Origin: Nocardioides sp.
Lineage (GTDB): Bacteria; Actinomycetota; Actinomycetes; Propionibacteriales; Nocardioidaceae
Reading direction: 5' to 3'
Assembly: GCF_024509035.1 (NCBI RefSeq)
Contig: NZ_JANINT010000137.1
Span: 1-35,195, forward strand
Length of the DNA stretch: 35,195 nt
Shown here: piece after piece, positions 1 to 8,088 of the stretch
Position numbering within the stretch: position 1 is the stretch's first letter
How the letters are laid out: every line of letters starts with the position of its first letter
Translations under genes and position numbers: made by a program
Notes under the pieces: generated by a model
What the model was told of the DNA's origin: nothing
What the model saw: the letters and a program-made list of their open reading frames with translations, nothing else
Database searches by the model: none

Positions 1-269
1 ACCAGGAAGTGGTGGCCGCCGAAGACCTTCGTGCCGCCGCCGGGGAGCGACGCCGTCGGCGGCGGGCCCGGGCGGTCGCCACCCGGGGAAGCTGCGGGGG
101 TCTCGACATCGGTCGGCGCCGGGGCGCCTCCCTGCTCGACCTGCGACGACGGGCCTTCGTCCACGTCGGCCGCGTCGGACTCCTCCTGGCCGACGCCCCA
201 CGCGACCACCAGCAGGCCGACGATCGCGAGCAGGACCAGGAAGAGGACCGGCGCGCGCTCGTCGCGCAT
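1..269 (-). CDS. membrane-anchored secreted protein, N-terminal part only (cut by window start)
   Basis: The first 89 codons of a gene that runs off the left edge. The ATG at 269-267 shares one base with the ilvD stop (TGATG), so it is probably translationally coupled to ilvD. The product starts MRDERAP, then has one hydrophobic segment at about residues 8-26 (VLFLVLLAIVGLLVVAWGV). An acidic, then Pro/Gly-rich linker follows to about residue 78, and then the start of what may be a folded domain (GGTKVFGGHHFLV). The layout suggests a signal anchor with a tethered extracellular domain. The domain itself lies outside the window, so no function can be given. Codon use (GC-rich third positions) matches the neighbours. 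Being next to ilvD says nothing specific about its role. Confidence 0.75.
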   Translation of the reverse strand, partial: MRDERAPVLFLVLLAIVGLLVVAWGVGQEESDAADVDEGPSSQVEQGGAPAPTDVETPAASPGGDRPGPPPTASLPGGGTKVFGGHHFL

Positions 270-1963
270 CAGCCGGTGATGGCCCCGTGGGCCGCCGACT
301 GCACGATCTTGGCGTACTTGCCGAGCACGCCGCGGGTGTACTTGGGCGGGTTGGGCTCCCAGCCGTCCTTGCGCCTCTCCCACTCGGCCTCGTCGCCCAT
401 GTCGACCTCGAGCAGCCGGTTGGCGACGTCGAGGGTGATCTGGTCGCCGTCGCGCACGAACGCGATCGGGCCGCCGTCGACCGCCTCGGGCGCGATGTGC
501 CCGACGCAGAGGCCGGTGGTGCCGCCGGAGAACCGACCGTCGGTGATGAGCAGGACGTCCTTGCCGAGCCCGGCGCCCTTGATCGCACCGGTGATCGCGA
601 GCATCTCGCGCATGCCCGGGCCGCCCTTGGGGCCCTCGTAGCGGATGACGACCACGTCGCGAGGCTTGATCTCGCCGGCCTCGAGGGCGTCCATCGCGGC
701 GCGCTCGCCGTCGAAGACGCGGGCGGTGCCGGTGAACACGGAGTCGTCGAAGCCCGCGGTCTTGACCACGGCGCCCTCGGGGGCCAGGGACCCCTTGAGG
801 ATCGTGAGGCCGCCGGTCTTGTGGATCGGCCGGTCGAGGCTGCGGATGACCTCGTCGTCGAGGGCCGGCGGGGCCAGGTCCTCGAGGTTCTCGGCCAGCG
901 TCTTGCCGGTGACGGTCAGGGCGTCGCCGTGCATGAGGCCGGCGTCGAGCAGCGCCTTCATCACCACGGGGATGCCGCCGATCTTGTCGACGTCGTTCAT
1001 CACGTACTTGCCGAACGGCTTGAGGTCGCCGAGGTGCGGGACCTTGTCGCCGATCCGGTTGAAGTCGTCGATGGTGAGGTCGACGTCGGCCTCGCGGGCC
1101 ATCGCCAGCAGGTGCAGCACGGCGTTGGTCGAGCCGCCGAGCGCCATCGCCACGGTGATCGCGTTCTCGAACGCCTCACGGGTCATGATCTGGCGGGCGG
1201 TGATGCCCTGGCGCAGGAGGTTGACCACGGCCTCGCCCGAGCGGTGGGCGAACCCGTCGCGGCGCCGGTCGACGGCCGGCGGGGCCGCCGAGCCCGGGAG
1301 CGACATGCCGATCGCCTCGGCGATCGAGGCCATCGTGTTCGCGGTGTACATGCCGCCGCAGGCCCCCTCGCCCGGGCAGATCGCCCGCTCGATGCGGTCG
1401 ACCTCGTCGCGGGTGATCTTGCCGGCCAGGCAGGCGCCGACCGCCTCGAAGGCGTCGATGATCGTGACGTCGTTGCCGTCGACCTGGCCGGGCATCGTGG
1501 AGCCGGCGTAGAGGAAGACGCTGGCGAGGTCGAGCCGGGCGGCGGCCATCATCATGCCGGGCAGCGACTTGTCGCAGCCGGCCAGCAGCACCGAGCCGTC
1601 GAGCCGCTCGGCCATCATCACGGTCTCGACGGAGTCCGCGATCACCTCGCGGGAGACCAGCGAGAAGTGCATGCCCTCGTGGCCCATGGAGATGCCGTCG
1701 GAGACCGAGATCGTGCCGAACTCCAGCGGGTAGCCCCCAGCCGCGTGCACGCCGTTCTTGGCGGCCTTGGCCAGCCGGTCGAGCGAGAGGTTGCACGGGG
1801 TGATCTCGTTCCAGCTCGACGCGACGCCGATCTGGGGCTTGGCGAAGTCCTCGTCGCCCATGCCGACCGCGCGGAGCATGCCTCGCGCGGCGGCCTTCTC
1901 CAGGCCGTCGGTGACGTCGCGGGAGCGGGGCTTGATGTCGGGGCGCGAGGTGGGCTCGGTCAT
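269..1963 (-). CDS. ilvD: dihydroxy-acid dehydratase
   Basis: Converts 2,3-dihydroxyisovalerate and 2,3-dihydroxy-3-methylvalerate to the 2-oxo acids in valine and isoleucine synthesis; cytosolic Fe-S enzyme. The 564-aa product has the family landmarks: [15 protein letters not shown] (about 88-102), GCDKSLPGM (129-137) and [15 protein letters not shown] (197-211). The three expected cluster cysteines are C57, C130 and C202, consistent with the [2Fe-2S] type known in actinobacteria. Length fits the short bacterial form. I start at the ATG at 1963 ([18 protein letters not shown]) because the extra 29 codons upstream in the open frame are low-complexity and unlike the family. The gene is divergent from the HAD gene at 2124, with a 160-bp gap. 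The next gene overlaps its stop by one base. Confidence 0.97.
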   Translation of the reverse strand: MTEPTSRPDIKPRSRDVTDGLEKAAARGMLRAVGMGDEDFAKPQIGVASSWNEITPCNLSLDRLAKAAKNGVHAAGGYPLEFGTISVSDGISMGHEGMHFSLVSREVIADSVETVMMAERLDGSVLLAGCDKSLPGMMMAAARLDLASVFLYAGSTMPGQVDGNDVTIIDAFEAVGACLAGKITRDEVDRIERAICPGEGACGGMYTANTMASIAEAIGMSLPGSAAPPAVDRRRDGFAHRSGEAVVNLLRQGITARQIMTREAFENAITVAMALGGSTNAVLHLLAMAREADVDLTIDDFNRIGDKVPHLGDLKPFGKYVMNDVDKIGGIPVVMKALLDAGLMHGDALTVTGKTLAENLEDLAPPALDDEVIRSLDRPIHKTGGLTILKGSLAPEGAVVKTAGFDDSVFTGTARVFDGERAAMDALEAGEIKPRDVVVIRYEGPKGGPGMREMLAITGAIKGAGLGKDVLLITDGRFSGGTTGLCVGHIAPEAVDGGPIAFVRDGDQITLDVANRLLEVDMGDEAEWERRKDGWEPNPPKYTRGVLGKYAKIVQSAAHGAITG

Positions 1964-2123
1964 GCGCTCAGGGTATTCCGGACCGCGAGCGGGGTCTCGA
2001 CAGGCTCGACCACCGAGAAGCGCGGCCCTCCCGGCCGGACGCGGGACCAAGGTCCGTCGACGACAGGACGTCCGCGCGCCGTTTGTGGTCGTCGGCAGCC
2101 GGGCGACCCCCTAACCTCTTCTG
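1964..2123. promoter_or_regulatory. divergent intergenic region ilvD / HAD gene with a repeat-like motif
   Basis: This 160-bp gap holds the promoters of both divergent genes. Two things are visible. First, TAACCT at 2112-2117 ends 6 nt before the GTG at 2124 and fits an actinobacterial -10 (TANNNT) for a leaderless transcript of the HAD gene; no convincing -35 is seen. Second, an imperfectly palindromic stretch GGTCTCGACAGGCTCGACC lies at about 1993-2011. As I recall, closely similar motifs recur between genes of Nocardioides and related actinomycetes, but there is only one copy in this window, so the repeat status rests on memory. Confidence 0.4.
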
Positions 2124-2876
2124 GTGAGTTCTGTGAGCTGGCGGCAGTACGACGCCGTGCTGTTCGACCTTGACGGCGTGGTCACCCCCACCGCCGAGGT
2201 GCACATGCGCGCCTGGTCGGAGATGTTCAACGCGTTCCTGTCCTCCTGGGCGGGAGGCGGCGACACCTCGCCGTACACCGAGGACGACTACTTCGCCCAC
2301 GTCGACGGCAAGCCCCGCTACGACGGCGTGCGCGACCTGCTGTCCGCACGCGGGATCGTCCTCCCCGAGGGCAGCCCCGCCGACCCCGGCACCGCGGACA
2401 CCGTCTGCGGCCTGGGCAACCGCAAGAACGACGCGTTCAACGTCGTCCTCGAGCGCGACGGCGTCACGGCCTACCCGGGCTCGGTCCTGCTGCTCGACCA
2501 CCTGCGCGGTCTCGGCCTGCCACTGGCGGTCGTGTCGTCGTCGGCCAACGCCCCCGCGGTGCTGGCGGCGGCCGGGCTGGCCGACCGCTTCCAGACGGTC
2601 GTGAGCGGCACCGTCGCGCACGAGCTCGGCCTGCCGGGCAAGCCCGCGCCCGACACCTTCGTGCACGCCGCTCAGGTGCTCGGGGCCACGGCCGATCGGT
2701 CTGTCGTGCTGGAGGACGCCGTGTCGGGAGTGCGCGCGGGCGCCGCCGGCGGCTTCGGGCTGGTGATCGGGGTCGACCGCGGTGCCGGTCACGCGACCCT
2801 GACCGACGCCGGCGCGACCGTCGTCGTCACCGACCTGGCCGAGCTGGTCCCCGACGCGTCGGAGGTCGACCGGTGA
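2124..2876 (+). CDS. HAD-superfamily hydrolase, beta-phosphoglucomutase-like
   Basis: Likely interconverts beta-glucose 1-phosphate and glucose 6-phosphate, or dephosphorylates a sugar phosphate, in the cytosol. The 250-aa product has the HAD motifs in order: FDLDG (nucleophile D15, acid/base D17), VVSSS in the middle (motif II), the Lys of GKPAPDTF (motif III) and VLEDAVSGVRAG (motif IV). A helical cap with VDGKPRYDGVRDLL is typical of the beta-PGM group. The GTG start at 2124 is placed by family length and by a -10-like TAACCT 6 nt upstream. Its TGA overlaps the GTG of the GH65 gene by 4 bp. That pairing matches the known maltose/trehalose phosphorylase plus beta-PGM module and resembles the Rv3400-Rv3401 pair of M. 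tuberculosis. The context makes a beta-PGM more likely than a general phosphatase. Confidence 0.88.
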   Translation: MSSVSWRQYDAVLFDLDGVVTPTAEVHMRAWSEMFNAFLSSWAGGGDTSPYTEDDYFAHVDGKPRYDGVRDLLSARGIVLPEGSPADPGTADTVCGLGNRKNDAFNVVLERDGVTAYPGSVLLLDHLRGLGLPLAVVSSSANAPAVLAAAGLADRFQTVVSGTVAHELGLPGKPAPDTFVHAAQVLGATADRSVVLEDAVSGVRAGAAGGFGLVIGVDRGAGHATLTDAGATVVVTDLAELVPDASEVDR

Positions 2877-5449
2877 CGCGCAGCTTCGGTCAGGAGGTCG
2901 GGCCCGACCCGCTCGACCGAGGACGATTCCCCGCCAACCCGTGGGCGTTGGTCGAGACGGGCTACAGCCCCGTCGACCTGGGCGTGACCGAGACGCTGTT
3001 CTCGGTCGCCAACGGCTACCTCGGGATGCGCGGCAACCCCGAGGAGGGGCGCCCGTCGTACGCCCACGGGACGTTCGTCAACGGCTTCCACGAGACCTGG
3101 CCGATCCGGCACGCGGAGGCCGCGTTCGGGTTCGCCCAGACCGGCCAGACGATCGTCAACGCGCCGGACACGATGGTCCTCAAGATCTACGTCGACGACG
3201 AGCCGCTGACGTTCGGCACGGCCGACCTGGAGCACTACGAGCGGTGCCTGGACTTCCGCGACGGCATCTTGCGCCGCCACCTGATCTGGCGCACGCCGTC
3301 GGGCAAGCGGGTGCGCATCGACTCCACCCGCATGGTGTCGATGACGCAGCGGCACCTCGCGATCATGAGCCTCGAGGTCGAGATGCTCAGCGGCGACGCC
3401 CCGGTGGTGATCTCCTCCCAGATCCTCAACCGACAAGACGGCCTGGACGAGTACCGCGCGGTCCACCCCACGGGCGGCGAGATGGTCGACCCCCGCCGGG
3501 CCCAGACGTTCGGCGAGCGGGTGCTCGTCCCACGGCTCGGCTACGCCAGCCAGGACCGGATGGCACTCGGCTTCCGGTGCGCGCACTCCGGGATGACCAT
3601 CGCCGTCGCGGCCGACCACGTGCTCGAGACCACCGACGAGCACGAGGCGCTCGCCCGGCACGAGGACGACCAGGCCAAGATGGTCTTCCGCGTCGACGCC
3701 ACCCAGGGCACGACGATGCGGGTGCAGAAGACCGTGGCCTACCACACCTCCCGGGTCGCGCCGGTGCGCGAGCTCTCCGATCGCTGCGACCGCACCCTCG
3801 ACCGGGCGCGACGGCACGGCGTCGAGCGCTGCCTCGCCGACCAGCGCGCGTGGTACGCCGACTTCTGGGCGGCCGCCGACGTGGAGGTGACCTGCGAGAC
3901 GCCGGAGCAGCTCGCCATCCAGCAGGCCATCCGCTTCAACCTGTTCAGCCTCGCCCAGGCGACCGGCCGCATCGACGGCCTCGGCGTACCCGCGAAGGGG
4001 CTGACCGGCTCGGGATACGAGGGCCACTACTTCTGGGACACCGAGATCTACGTGGTGCCCTTCTTGACCTACACGCGGCCCGAGGTCGCGCGCAACGCCC
4101 TGCACTTCCGCTCGGTGATGTTGCCCGCGGCGCGCGAACGGGCGCGAGAGATGGCGTTGAGCGGCGCGATGTACCCCTGGCGCACGATCAACGGCGAGGA
4201 GGCGTCGGCCTACTACGCCGCCGGCAGCGCGCAGGTGCACATCGACGCCGACATCGCCTACGCGGTGACGAAGTACGTCCGCGCCACGGGCGACCACGGC
4301 TTCCTGCTCCGCGAGGGCATCGACATCCTGGTCGAGACCTCCCGCATGTGGGCCGACCTCGGTTTCTGGCGCAGCAACGGTGAGCCGTCGTTCCACATCC
4401 ACGGCGTCACCGGCCCCGACGAGTACACGACGGTCGTCAACAACAACCTGTTCACCAACGTGATGGCCCGCTTCAACCTCGAGCAGGCCGTCGAGGCGCT
4501 GGAGTGGATCCGCGCCGAGCACCCCGACGACTACGTCCGGGTCGCCGCCCGGTTGCACCTGGACCCCGACGAGGTCGCGGAGTGGCGCCGGTGCGCGGAG
4601 GGCATGACGATCCCCTACGACGAGGGGCTCGGCATCCACCCGCAGGACGACTTCTTCCTCGACCGCGAGGTCTGGGACCTCTCCCGCACGCCCGTGGAGC
4701 TGCGGCCGCTGCTGCTGCACTACCACCCGCTGGTGATCTACCGGTTCCAGGTGCTCAAGCAGGCCGACGTGGTGCTGGCGCTGTTCCTCCAGGGCGACCG
4801 GTTCACCCTGGAGGAGAAGCGTGCCGACTTCGAGTACTACGACCCGATCACCACCGGTGACTCGACGCTGTCAGCGGTCGTGCAGTCGGTGATCGCAGCC
4901 GAGGTCGGCTACCACGAGGCGGCGCTGCACTACTTCCACGAGTCGCTCTACGTGGACCTCGCCAACCTGCACGGCAACACCGTCGACGGCCTGCACGTCG
5001 CCTCGACGGGCGGCGTGTGGAGCGCGCTGGCCTTCGGGTTCGGCGGCATGCGCGACCACGGCGGCCGGCTCAGCTTCGAGCCGCGACTGCCCCTCACCTG
5101 GCCGGGCCTGACGTTCCGCGTGTGCTGGCAGGGCTCGCGGATGCAGGTCGAGCTCACCCAGGACCGGGTGGTCTTCACGATCGTCGAGGGCGAGTCGGAC
5201 GTCCCGGTCCGGGTCCGCGGCACCGACCACGTCGTCGCCAAGGGCGCGCCCGTGGTCGTCGAGCTCCCCGACCAGGGTGACCGGATCGACGGGTTGCTCG
5301 GCGAGCACCCGATCATCGGCGGCACCCGCGCCGACGGCAGCACGATCACGGCCGGGGTGCCCGAGCCGATCCAGCCGCCGCCCGACGACCTGGACATGAC
5401 CGGCGAGCTGCCGGCGTACGTGGACACCGCGCCGCCGCTGGCGCCGTAG
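2873..5449 (+). CDS. glycoside hydrolase family 65 protein (disaccharide phosphorylase/hydrolase)
   Basis: GH65 enzymes split alpha-glucosidic disaccharides (maltose, trehalose, kojibiose, nigerose), most by phosphorolysis with inversion to beta-glucose 1-phosphate. The 858-aa product has an N-terminal beta-sandwich (NGYLGMRGNPEEG near residue 46), then the (alpha/alpha)6 catalytic barrel with GSGYEGHYFWDTE, and GVTGPDEYTTVVNNN carrying the expected catalytic acid E517. A C-terminal beta domain follows. The coupled upstream HAD gene would use beta-glucose 1-phosphate, which favours a phosphorylase over a hydrolase. Which disaccharide is used cannot be told from sequence alone. No sugar transporter sits nearby, so the substrate may be an internal one such as trehalose. 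The next gene (pcaJ-like) is convergent, 35 bp away. Confidence 0.93.
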   Translation: MTRSFGQEVGPDPLDRGRFPANPWALVETGYSPVDLGVTETLFSVANGYLGMRGNPEEGRPSYAHGTFVNGFHETWPIRHAEAAFGFAQTGQTIVNAPDTMVLKIYVDDEPLTFGTADLEHYERCLDFRDGILRRHLIWRTPSGKRVRIDSTRMVSMTQRHLAIMSLEVEMLSGDAPVVISSQILNRQDGLDEYRAVHPTGGEMVDPRRAQTFGERVLVPRLGYASQDRMALGFRCAHSGMTIAVAADHVLETTDEHEALARHEDDQAKMVFRVDATQGTTMRVQKTVAYHTSRVAPVRELSDRCDRTLDRARRHGVERCLADQRAWYADFWAAADVEVTCETPEQLAIQQAIRFNLFSLAQATGRIDGLGVPAKGLTGSGYEGHYFWDTEIYVVPFLTYTRPEVARNALHFRSVMLPAARERAREMALSGAMYPWRTINGEEASAYYAAGSAQVHIDADIAYAVTKYVRATGDHGFLLREGIDILVETSRMWADLGFWRSNGEPSFHIHGVTGPDEYTTVVNNNLFTNVMARFNLEQAVEALEWIRAEHPDDYVRVAARLHLDPDEVAEWRRCAEGMTIPYDEGLGIHPQDDFFLDREVWDLSRTPVELRPLLLHYHPLVIYRFQVLKQADVVLALFLQGDRFTLEEKRADFEYYDPITTGDSTLSAVVQSVIAAEVGYHEAALHYFHESLYVDLANLHGNTVDGLHVASTGGVWSALAFGFGGMRDHGGRLSFEPRLPLTWPGLTFRVCWQGSRMQVELTQDRVVFTIVEGESDVPVRVRGTDHVVAKGAPVVVELPDQGDRIDGLLGEHPIIGGTRADGSTITAGVPEPIQPPPDDLDMTGELPAYVDTAPPLAP

Positions 5450-5484
5450 GGCTCAGTCCTGCAGCGCGGACCCGGCCGGGCCGA
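5450..5484. terminator. convergent gap with a short GC palindrome
   Basis: The 35 bp between the stops of the convergent GH65 and PcaJ-like genes contain the perfect 10-bp palindrome CCCGGCCGGG (5471-5480). It could help end transcription in both directions, but it has no loop and no T-run, so this is a weak call. Confidence 0.25.
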
Positions 5485-6165
5485 TCAGGGGTACCCGCGG
5501 ACGAGCGGGACCTCGACGCGCGTGCACAGCTCGTCGTACGAGAGCCCCCAGGTCTCGCGGACGACGACGGCTCGCGCGGTGATCTCGAAGGTCGCGACGT
5601 CGGTGTAGACGCGGTCGACGCACCGCAGGGCGGTGAGGGGGTAGCTGCACGACGGCACCAGCTTGGCGGTGCCCGCCTTGGTGAACAGCGACATCATCAC
5701 GAACACCTGCCGGGCCCCGACGGCGAGGTCCATCGCGCCGCCGACCGCCGGGACGGCGTCCGGGTCGCCGGTGTGCCAGTTGGCGAGGTCACCGGTCGCA
5801 GACACCTGGAAGGCGCCCAGCACGCAGAGGTCGAGGTGGCCGCCGCGCATCATCGCGAAGGAGTCGGCGTGGTGGAAGTACGCCGCACCCGGCAGCTCGG
5901 TCACGGGTTCCTTGCCGGCGTTGAGCAGGTCGAGGTCGACCGCATCGCCGGACGCCAGCGGTCCCATGCCGAGCATCCCGTTCTCGGTGTGCAGGGTGAC
6001 CCCGGAGTCCGGGGCGAGGTGGTTGGCCACCAGGGTCGGTTGGCCGATCCCGAGGTTGACGTACCAGCCCGGCCGGATGTCGCGGGCGACCACCCCCGCC
6101 AGCTCGTCTCGGCCCAGCGGGCCGCGGTCGGTGTGCTCGTCGAGGTTCGCGTCGGCCACGGTCAT
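5485..6165 (-). CDS. pcaJ: 3-oxoadipate-type CoA-transferase, beta subunit
   Basis: With the alpha subunit it moves CoA from succinyl-CoA (or acetyl-CoA) to a beta-keto acid such as 3-oxoadipate. The 226-aa product carries WYVNLGIGQPTLVANHL (34-50) and HTENGMLG (59-66), whose Glu (E61) is the residue that forms the glutamyl-CoA thioester in this family. The ATG at 6165 overlaps the alpha-subunit stop (ATGA). It is the last gene of the minus arm of the catabolic island, and its order after thiolase and alpha subunit supports a shared final step. A role with another beta-keto acid such as acetoacetate (ScoB-like) cannot be excluded. Confidence 0.85.
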   Translation of the reverse strand: MTVADANLDEHTDRGPLGRDELAGVVARDIRPGWYVNLGIGQPTLVANHLAPDSGVTLHTENGMLGMGPLASGDAVDLDLLNAGKEPVTELPGAAYFHHADSFAMMRGGHLDLCVLGAFQVSATGDLANWHTGDPDAVPAVGGAMDLAVGARQVFVMMSLFTKAGTAKLVPSCSYPLTALRCVDRVYTDVATFEITARAVVVRETWGLSYDELCTRVEVPLVRGYP

Positions 6166-6824
6166 GCCGGCACCCGGACGACCCGGTCGACGTAGATCCC
6201 CGGCGTGACGACGGCCTCGGGGTCGAGGTCGCCGACCTCGACGACGTGGCGCACCTCGGCGATCGTGGTGGTCGCCGCGGTGGCCATCACGGGACCGAAG
6301 TTGCGGCCGGTCTTGCGGTAGACGAGGTTGCCGCGCCGGTCGGCGACGTGGGCGCCGATGAGCGCCACGTCGCCGGCGATCGGGTACTCCAGGACGTAGG
6401 TGCGTCCCCCGATCTCGCGGGTCTCCTTGCCCTCGGCGAGCATCGTGCCCACCCCCGTCGGACAGTAGAAGGCCCCGATCCCGGCGCCGGCCGCGCGCAT
6501 CCGCTCGGCGAGGTTGCCCTGCGGGACGACCTCGAGCTCGATGCGGCCCGAGCGGTAGAGCCCGTCGAAGACCCACGAGTCGGCCTGACGCGGGAACGAG
6601 CACAAGATCTTGCGGACCCGCCCGGCCGCGAGCAGGGCGGCGAGCCCGGTGTCGGCGTTGCCGGCGTTGTTGGAGACGACCGTGAGGTCCGTGGCTCCCT
6701 GGCGGATCAGCGCGTCGATGAGGTGGACCGGCATCCCGGCCATCCCGAACCCGCCGACCAGCACCGTGGAGCCGTCGGCGACGCCGGCGACGGCCTCGTC
6801 CGCCGAGTCGCAGACCACGCTCAC
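6162..6824 (-). CDS. pcaI: 3-oxoadipate-type CoA-transferase, alpha subunit
   Basis: Binds CoA and works with the downstream beta subunit. The 220-aa product has VLVGGFGMAGMP (about 21-32), SNNAGNADTGLAALL, SFPRQADSWVFDGLY, VVPQGNLAERMRAAGAGIGA and LAEGKETREIGGRTYVLE. This series closely follows PcaI of the beta-ketoadipate pathway as I remember it. It starts at GTG 6824, overlapping the thiolase stop (GTGA), and ends overlapping the beta subunit (ATGA), so the three genes are translationally coupled. The substrate is likely 3-oxoadipate or a close analogue, because the thiolase is also PcaF-like. No ring-cleavage dioxygenase or other pca gene is present in the window. Confidence 0.85.
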   Translation of the reverse strand: MSVVCDSADEAVAGVADGSTVLVGGFGMAGMPVHLIDALIRQGATDLTVVSNNAGNADTGLAALLAAGRVRKILCSFPRQADSWVFDGLYRSGRIELEVVPQGNLAERMRAAGAGIGAFYCPTGVGTMLAEGKETREIGGRTYVLEYPIAGDVALIGAHVADRRGNLVYRKTGRNFGPVMATAATTTIAEVRHVVEVGDLDPEAVVTPGIYVDRVVRVPA

Positions 6825-8014
6825 GCGACGTTCTCCAGCACGACGGCCAGCCCCTGTCCCACGCCGATGCAGATCGCGGCCACTCCCCAGCGCTCACCGG
6901 ACTCCGCGAGCCGGGCGGCGAGCGTGCCGACGATGCGCCCGCCGGACGCGCCCAGAGGGTGCCCGATGGCGATCGCTCCGCCCTTGGCGTTGACGACCTC
7001 GGGGTCGCGCAGCCCGGCCTCGAGCCACGCGTCGACACAGGCGATGCTCTGGACCGCGAACGCCTCGTTCAGCTCGACCGCACCGACGTCGCCCCAGGTG
7101 ATCCCGGCTCGCGCCAGCGCCGCGTTGGCCGCCTCGACCGGCGCGTAGCCGAACGCCTGCGGCTCCAGGGCCGACCAGCCGCGCCCGGCGATGCGGGCGA
7201 CCGGGTCGCGGCCGATGGCGCCGGCCGCCACCTCGGAGCCGATGAGCACCGCACTCGCGCCGTCGTTGAGGGGCGAGCAGTTGCCCGCCGTCAGCGTCCC
7301 GTCGGGGCGGAACGACGGCTTCAGCGCAGCCAGCGCCTCCACGGTGCTCTCGGGCCGGATGCACTCGTCGCGTGCGAGGTCCGCCCCCGGGACCGGCACC
7401 ACCAGGTCGTCGTAGAAGCCCTTGGCCCACGCCTCGGCAGCGAGCCGGTGGGAGCGTACGGCGAACTCGTCCTGGCGCTCCCGGGAGATCGAGAACCGCT
7501 CCTGCAGCTGCTCGTTGCACTCCCCCAGCGACGCCGTCCACTCGCTCGGCATCCGCGGGTTGACCAGCCGCCAGCCCAGCGTCGTGGACACGGCGGTGAC
7601 GTTCCCGGCGGGGAACGCCCGCGTCGGCTTGGGCAGCACCCACGGCGCGCGGGTCATGGACTCCACTCCCCCGGCGACCACGACGTCGGCATCACCGACC
7701 TCGACCGTCCGCGAGGCCATCATGGCCGCGTCGAGCGAGGACCCGCAGAGCCGGTTGACCGTCGTCGCGGTCACGCTGACCGGCAGCCCCGCGAGGAGCA
7801 CGGCCATCCGGCCGACGTTGCGGTTGTCCTCGCCGGCGCCGTTGGCGTTGCCCCAGAACACGTCGCTGACCTGCGCGGGGTCCAGCGCGGGCGCGCGGCC
7901 CATCAGCGCCTCCAGCGCGACCGCCGCGAGGTCGTCGGGCCGGGTCTGGGCCAGGGCACCGTTGAACTTCCCGAAGGGTGTCCTCACCGAGGCGTAGAGG
8001 AAGGCGTCGTGCAC
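6821..8014 (-). CDS. pcaF: thiolase, PcaF-like acetyl-CoA acyltransferase
   Basis: Thiolytic cleavage of a 3-oxoacyl-CoA, probably 3-oxoadipyl-CoA to acetyl-CoA and succinyl-CoA. The 397-aa product has the nucleophile Cys in VNRLCGSSLDA (C90), NEAFA, GGAIAIGHPLGASG with the catalytic His, and CIGVGQG with the second Cys. GEDNRNVGRMAVLLAGLP and VAGGVESMTRAPW resemble PcaF. I start at the GTG at 8014 because GGAG lies 7 nt upstream and translation begins VHDAFLYASVRTPFGK as in the family; the longer open frame upstream is the cyclase gene read in another frame. A 74-bp gap with a small hairpin separates it from the cyclase gene. Confidence 0.87.
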   Translation of the reverse strand: MHDAFLYASVRTPFGKFNGALAQTRPDDLAAVALEALMGRAPALDPAQVSDVFWGNANGAGEDNRNVGRMAVLLAGLPVSVTATTVNRLCGSSLDAAMMASRTVEVGDADVVVAGGVESMTRAPWVLPKPTRAFPAGNVTAVSTTLGWRLVNPRMPSEWTASLGECNEQLQERFSISRERQDEFAVRSHRLAAEAWAKGFYDDLVVPVPGADLARDECIRPESTVEALAALKPSFRPDGTLTAGNCSPLNDGASAVLIGSEVAAGAIGRDPVARIAGRGWSALEPQAFGYAPVEAANAALARAGITWGDVGAVELNEAFAVQSIACVDAWLEAGLRDPEVVNAKGGAIAIGHPLGASGGRIVGTLAARLAESGERWGVAAICIGVGQGLAVVLENVA

Positions 8015-8036
8015 GTGCTTGCTCCGATCTGTGTGA

Positions 8037-8053
8037 GCCCCCTCTGCGGGGGC
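8037..8053 (-). other. small GC hairpin between cyclase and thiolase genes
   Basis: GCCCCC and GGGGGC arms around a 5-nt loop form a 6-bp stem inside the only sizeable gap (8015-8088) of the minus arm. There is no T-run, so it is not a classical terminator. It could be an mRNA processing or attenuation element that sets different levels for the downstream thiolase/CoA-transferase genes. That role is inference. Confidence 0.3.
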
Positions 8054-8088
8054 CGTGGGGGCTGGCTGGGGAACGGCGTGAGCGGACC

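Noticed and set aside
1963-2050. Longer ilvD start at 2050
   Set aside because: The extra 29 residues are Arg/Pro/Gly-rich and unlike the family; the internal ATG gives the expected length and N-terminus.
287-2173. 628-codon open frame on the plus strand opposite ilvD
   Set aside because: Low-complexity Val/Ala/Gly/Asp/Arg translation with no family motifs; it is the antisense shadow of ilvD in GC-rich DNA.
2789-4726. 645-codon open frame on the minus strand opposite the GH65 gene
   Set aside because: Shadow of GH65; no recognisable domain and a His/Val/Arg-biased composition.
5485-8014. A complete beta-ketoadipate (pca/cat) pathway
   Set aside because: Only the last two steps (CoA transfer and thiolysis) are present; ring-cleavage, cycloisomerase and lactone hydrolase genes are absent from the window.
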